DNA of 64,000 nucleotides from the NCBI RefSeq assembly GCF_003086775.1, contig NZ_CP026001.1:1948407-2012406 (forward strand). The letters are read 5' to 3'. A program made the translations under genes and the position numbers. The notes under the pieces were generated by a model, which saw nothing but the letters and a program-made list of their open reading frames with translations, was not told the DNA's origin and did not search any database. Origin of the DNA: Stenotrophomonas sp. ZAC14D1_NAIMI4_1. GTDB lineage: Bacteria > Pseudomonadota > Gammaproteobacteria > Xanthomonadales > Xanthomonadaceae. Shown piece by piece: positions 63,025 to 64,000 of this stretch (position 1 is the first letter of the stretch; the number at the start of each line of letters is the position of its first letter).

Positions 63025-64000
63025 ATGGTCTGGCAGGTGATGGCCGCGCTGCTGGGGCTGGCCCTGCTCAGCGCCGCGCTGACCTGGGCGGCACGCGGCT
63101 ATGCGCTGCGCCAGCAGTTGCTTGATCAGCCCGGCGAACGCCGCAGCCACAGCGTGGCAACCCCGCGTGGCGGTGGCATCGCCATCGTCATCAGCCTGCT
63201 GGTGGCCGCCGTGGCGGCCATGTGGGCGTGGCCGGAAGCCGCTGTCAGCCTTGGCGTGGCCAGCCTCGGCCTGGTGCTGGTGGCGGGCATCGGCTGGTGG
63301 GATGACCATCGGCCCCTGCCGGCCCTGCGCCGCCTGCTGGTGCACTTCATCGCCGCCGGCCTGCTGGCCGCGCTGGTCAAGGTGCACGGTGGCAGCTGGC
63401 TGCTGGCCCTGCTGGTGCTGGTCTTCACCGCCTCGCTGATCAACATCTGGAACTTCATGGATGGGATCAACGGCATCGCCAGCAGCCAGGCGGTACTGGC
63501 CGCGCTGGGCTTCGCCGCCGTGCTGCCCTGGCCCTGGTCGCTGGTTGCCATCGCCCTGGGCCTGGCCTGCCTTGGTTTCCTGCCGTTCAATTTCCCGAAG
63601 GCGCGCATTTTCATGGGCGATGTAGGAAGTGGCGCGCTTGGCTATGCCGTCTCCGTCGTCCTGGCGGTGGCCGCGCTGCGTACGGAAATCAACTGGTTGC
63701 TGCTGCTGGTGCCCATTTCGCCGTTCCTCGTGGACGCGGGCTTCACGCTGTTGGCGCGCATCCTTTCAGGACAGCGCTGGATGGAACCCCACACCCAGCA
63801 TGTCTACCAGCGCGCGGTGCAGGCAGGAGCCAGCCACGCCCAGGTGACAGGGATGTATTTTGTTGTAGGCCTGTTCAGTATTACAGTGTTCAATATCTGC
63901 ACCAGATTGCAGCCGAGGTGGGAGGCTGTCGTAGCGGTCGCGTGGATTTCCGCGCTGGCCCTGCTTTGGCTCCTCCTGCGCAATGGATTGCGCCACCGAT
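63025..64000 (+). CDS. Undecaprenyl-phosphate glycosyl-1-phosphate transferase, WbpL/WecA-like (3' end off the window)
   Basis: 325 codons are open to the right edge. An integral membrane protein of the MraY/WecA family with about ten helices. Catalytic motifs are DDHRPLP, NIWNFMDGINGIASSQ and FPKARIFMGDVGSGALGY, and the HTQHVYQR histidine motif lies near 258. It would load the first sugar phosphate onto undecaprenyl phosphate for O-antigen synthesis. Placement right after ihfB-lapAB parallels the Pseudomonas O-antigen locus next to himD (ihfB). From about 63840 base composition falls and codon use changes (AGA, ACA, ATT, TTT appear). Confidence 0.9.
   Translation, partial: MVWQVMAALLGLALLSAALTWAARGYALRQQLLDQPGERRSHSVATPRGGGIAIVISLLVAAVAAMWAWPEAAVSLGVASLGLVLVAGIGWWDDHRPLPALRRLLVHFIAAGLLAALVKVHGGSWLLALLVLVFTASLINIWNFMDGINGIASSQAVLAALGFAAVLPWPWSLVAIALGLACLGFLPFNFPKARIFMGDVGSGALGYAVSVVLAVAALRTEINWLLLLVPISPFLVDAGFTLLARILSGQRWMEPHTQHVYQRAVQAGASHAQVTGMYFVVGLFSITVFNICTRLQPRWEAVVAVAWISALALLWLLLRNGLRHR

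Overview
The window reads as chromosomal DNA of a Stenotrophomonas species (S. maltophilia group, Xanthomonadaceae). The support is high GC with long open frames on both strands, a gene content typical of the family (a 689-residue FimX-like protein, FabV, yajC-secD-secF behind queA-tgt, cmk-rpsA-ihfB-lapA-lapB), and many intergenic palindromes ending in GTAG, which match the SMAG class of REP elements described for S. maltophilia. I saw no tRNA, rRNA, CRISPR array, insertion sequence or prophage.

Layout. 1-3.3 kb: an edge-truncated GAF-GAF-GGDEF-EAL protein and a LOG-family hydrolase. 3.4-10.9 kb: a class III aminotransferase, then queA, tgt, yajC, secD and secF. 10.9-11.5 kb: a gene-free repeat block. 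11.6-21.6 kb: fabV, fimX, a flavoprotein/yaeQ pair, a pseudouridine synthase, yaiI, a cold-shock gene, a GST and selO. 21.6-22.2 kb: a second, larger repeat block. 22.4-37.7 kb: a complete quinate/shikimate and protocatechuate catabolic supercluster. 38-45.6 kb: apt, dbpA, a YeiH-type exporter with its divergent LysR gene, uup and two small c-type cytochromes. 45.8-53.6 kb: a tripartite-type efflux operon with one adaptor and two different RND pumps. 53.8-58.3 kb: TraB, GNAT, the agmatine-to-putrescine pair aguB/aguA, a small exported protein and rpmJ. 58.5-64 kb: cmk, rpsA, ihfB, lapA, lapB and the start of a WbpL/WecA-like gene that probably opens the O-antigen locus.

The supercluster is the main biological story. 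An OprB-like porin (quiX), a membrane PQQ dehydrogenase (quiA), a signal-peptide-bearing type I dehydroquinase (quiB) and an exported beta-helix dehydroshikimate dehydratase (quiC) would turn quinate or shikimate into protocatechuate in the periplasm. A PcaK-like transporter would import it, and PcaHG, B, C, D, IJ and F would degrade it to succinyl-CoA and acetyl-CoA. Sites close to the PcaR/PcaU consensus precede all three presumed promoters, and an IclR regulator of that type sits inside the cluster.

The most novel-looking non-coding signal is a roughly 102-104 bp structured repeat present three times (11254-11355, 21715-21816 inverted, 22020-22123). It has a long outer stem whose sequence differs between copies but stays paired, a conserved 52-nt interior, and a compensatory base-pair change in an inner hairpin. 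Each copy is linked to a variable hexamer run and a GCAGGGC palindrome.
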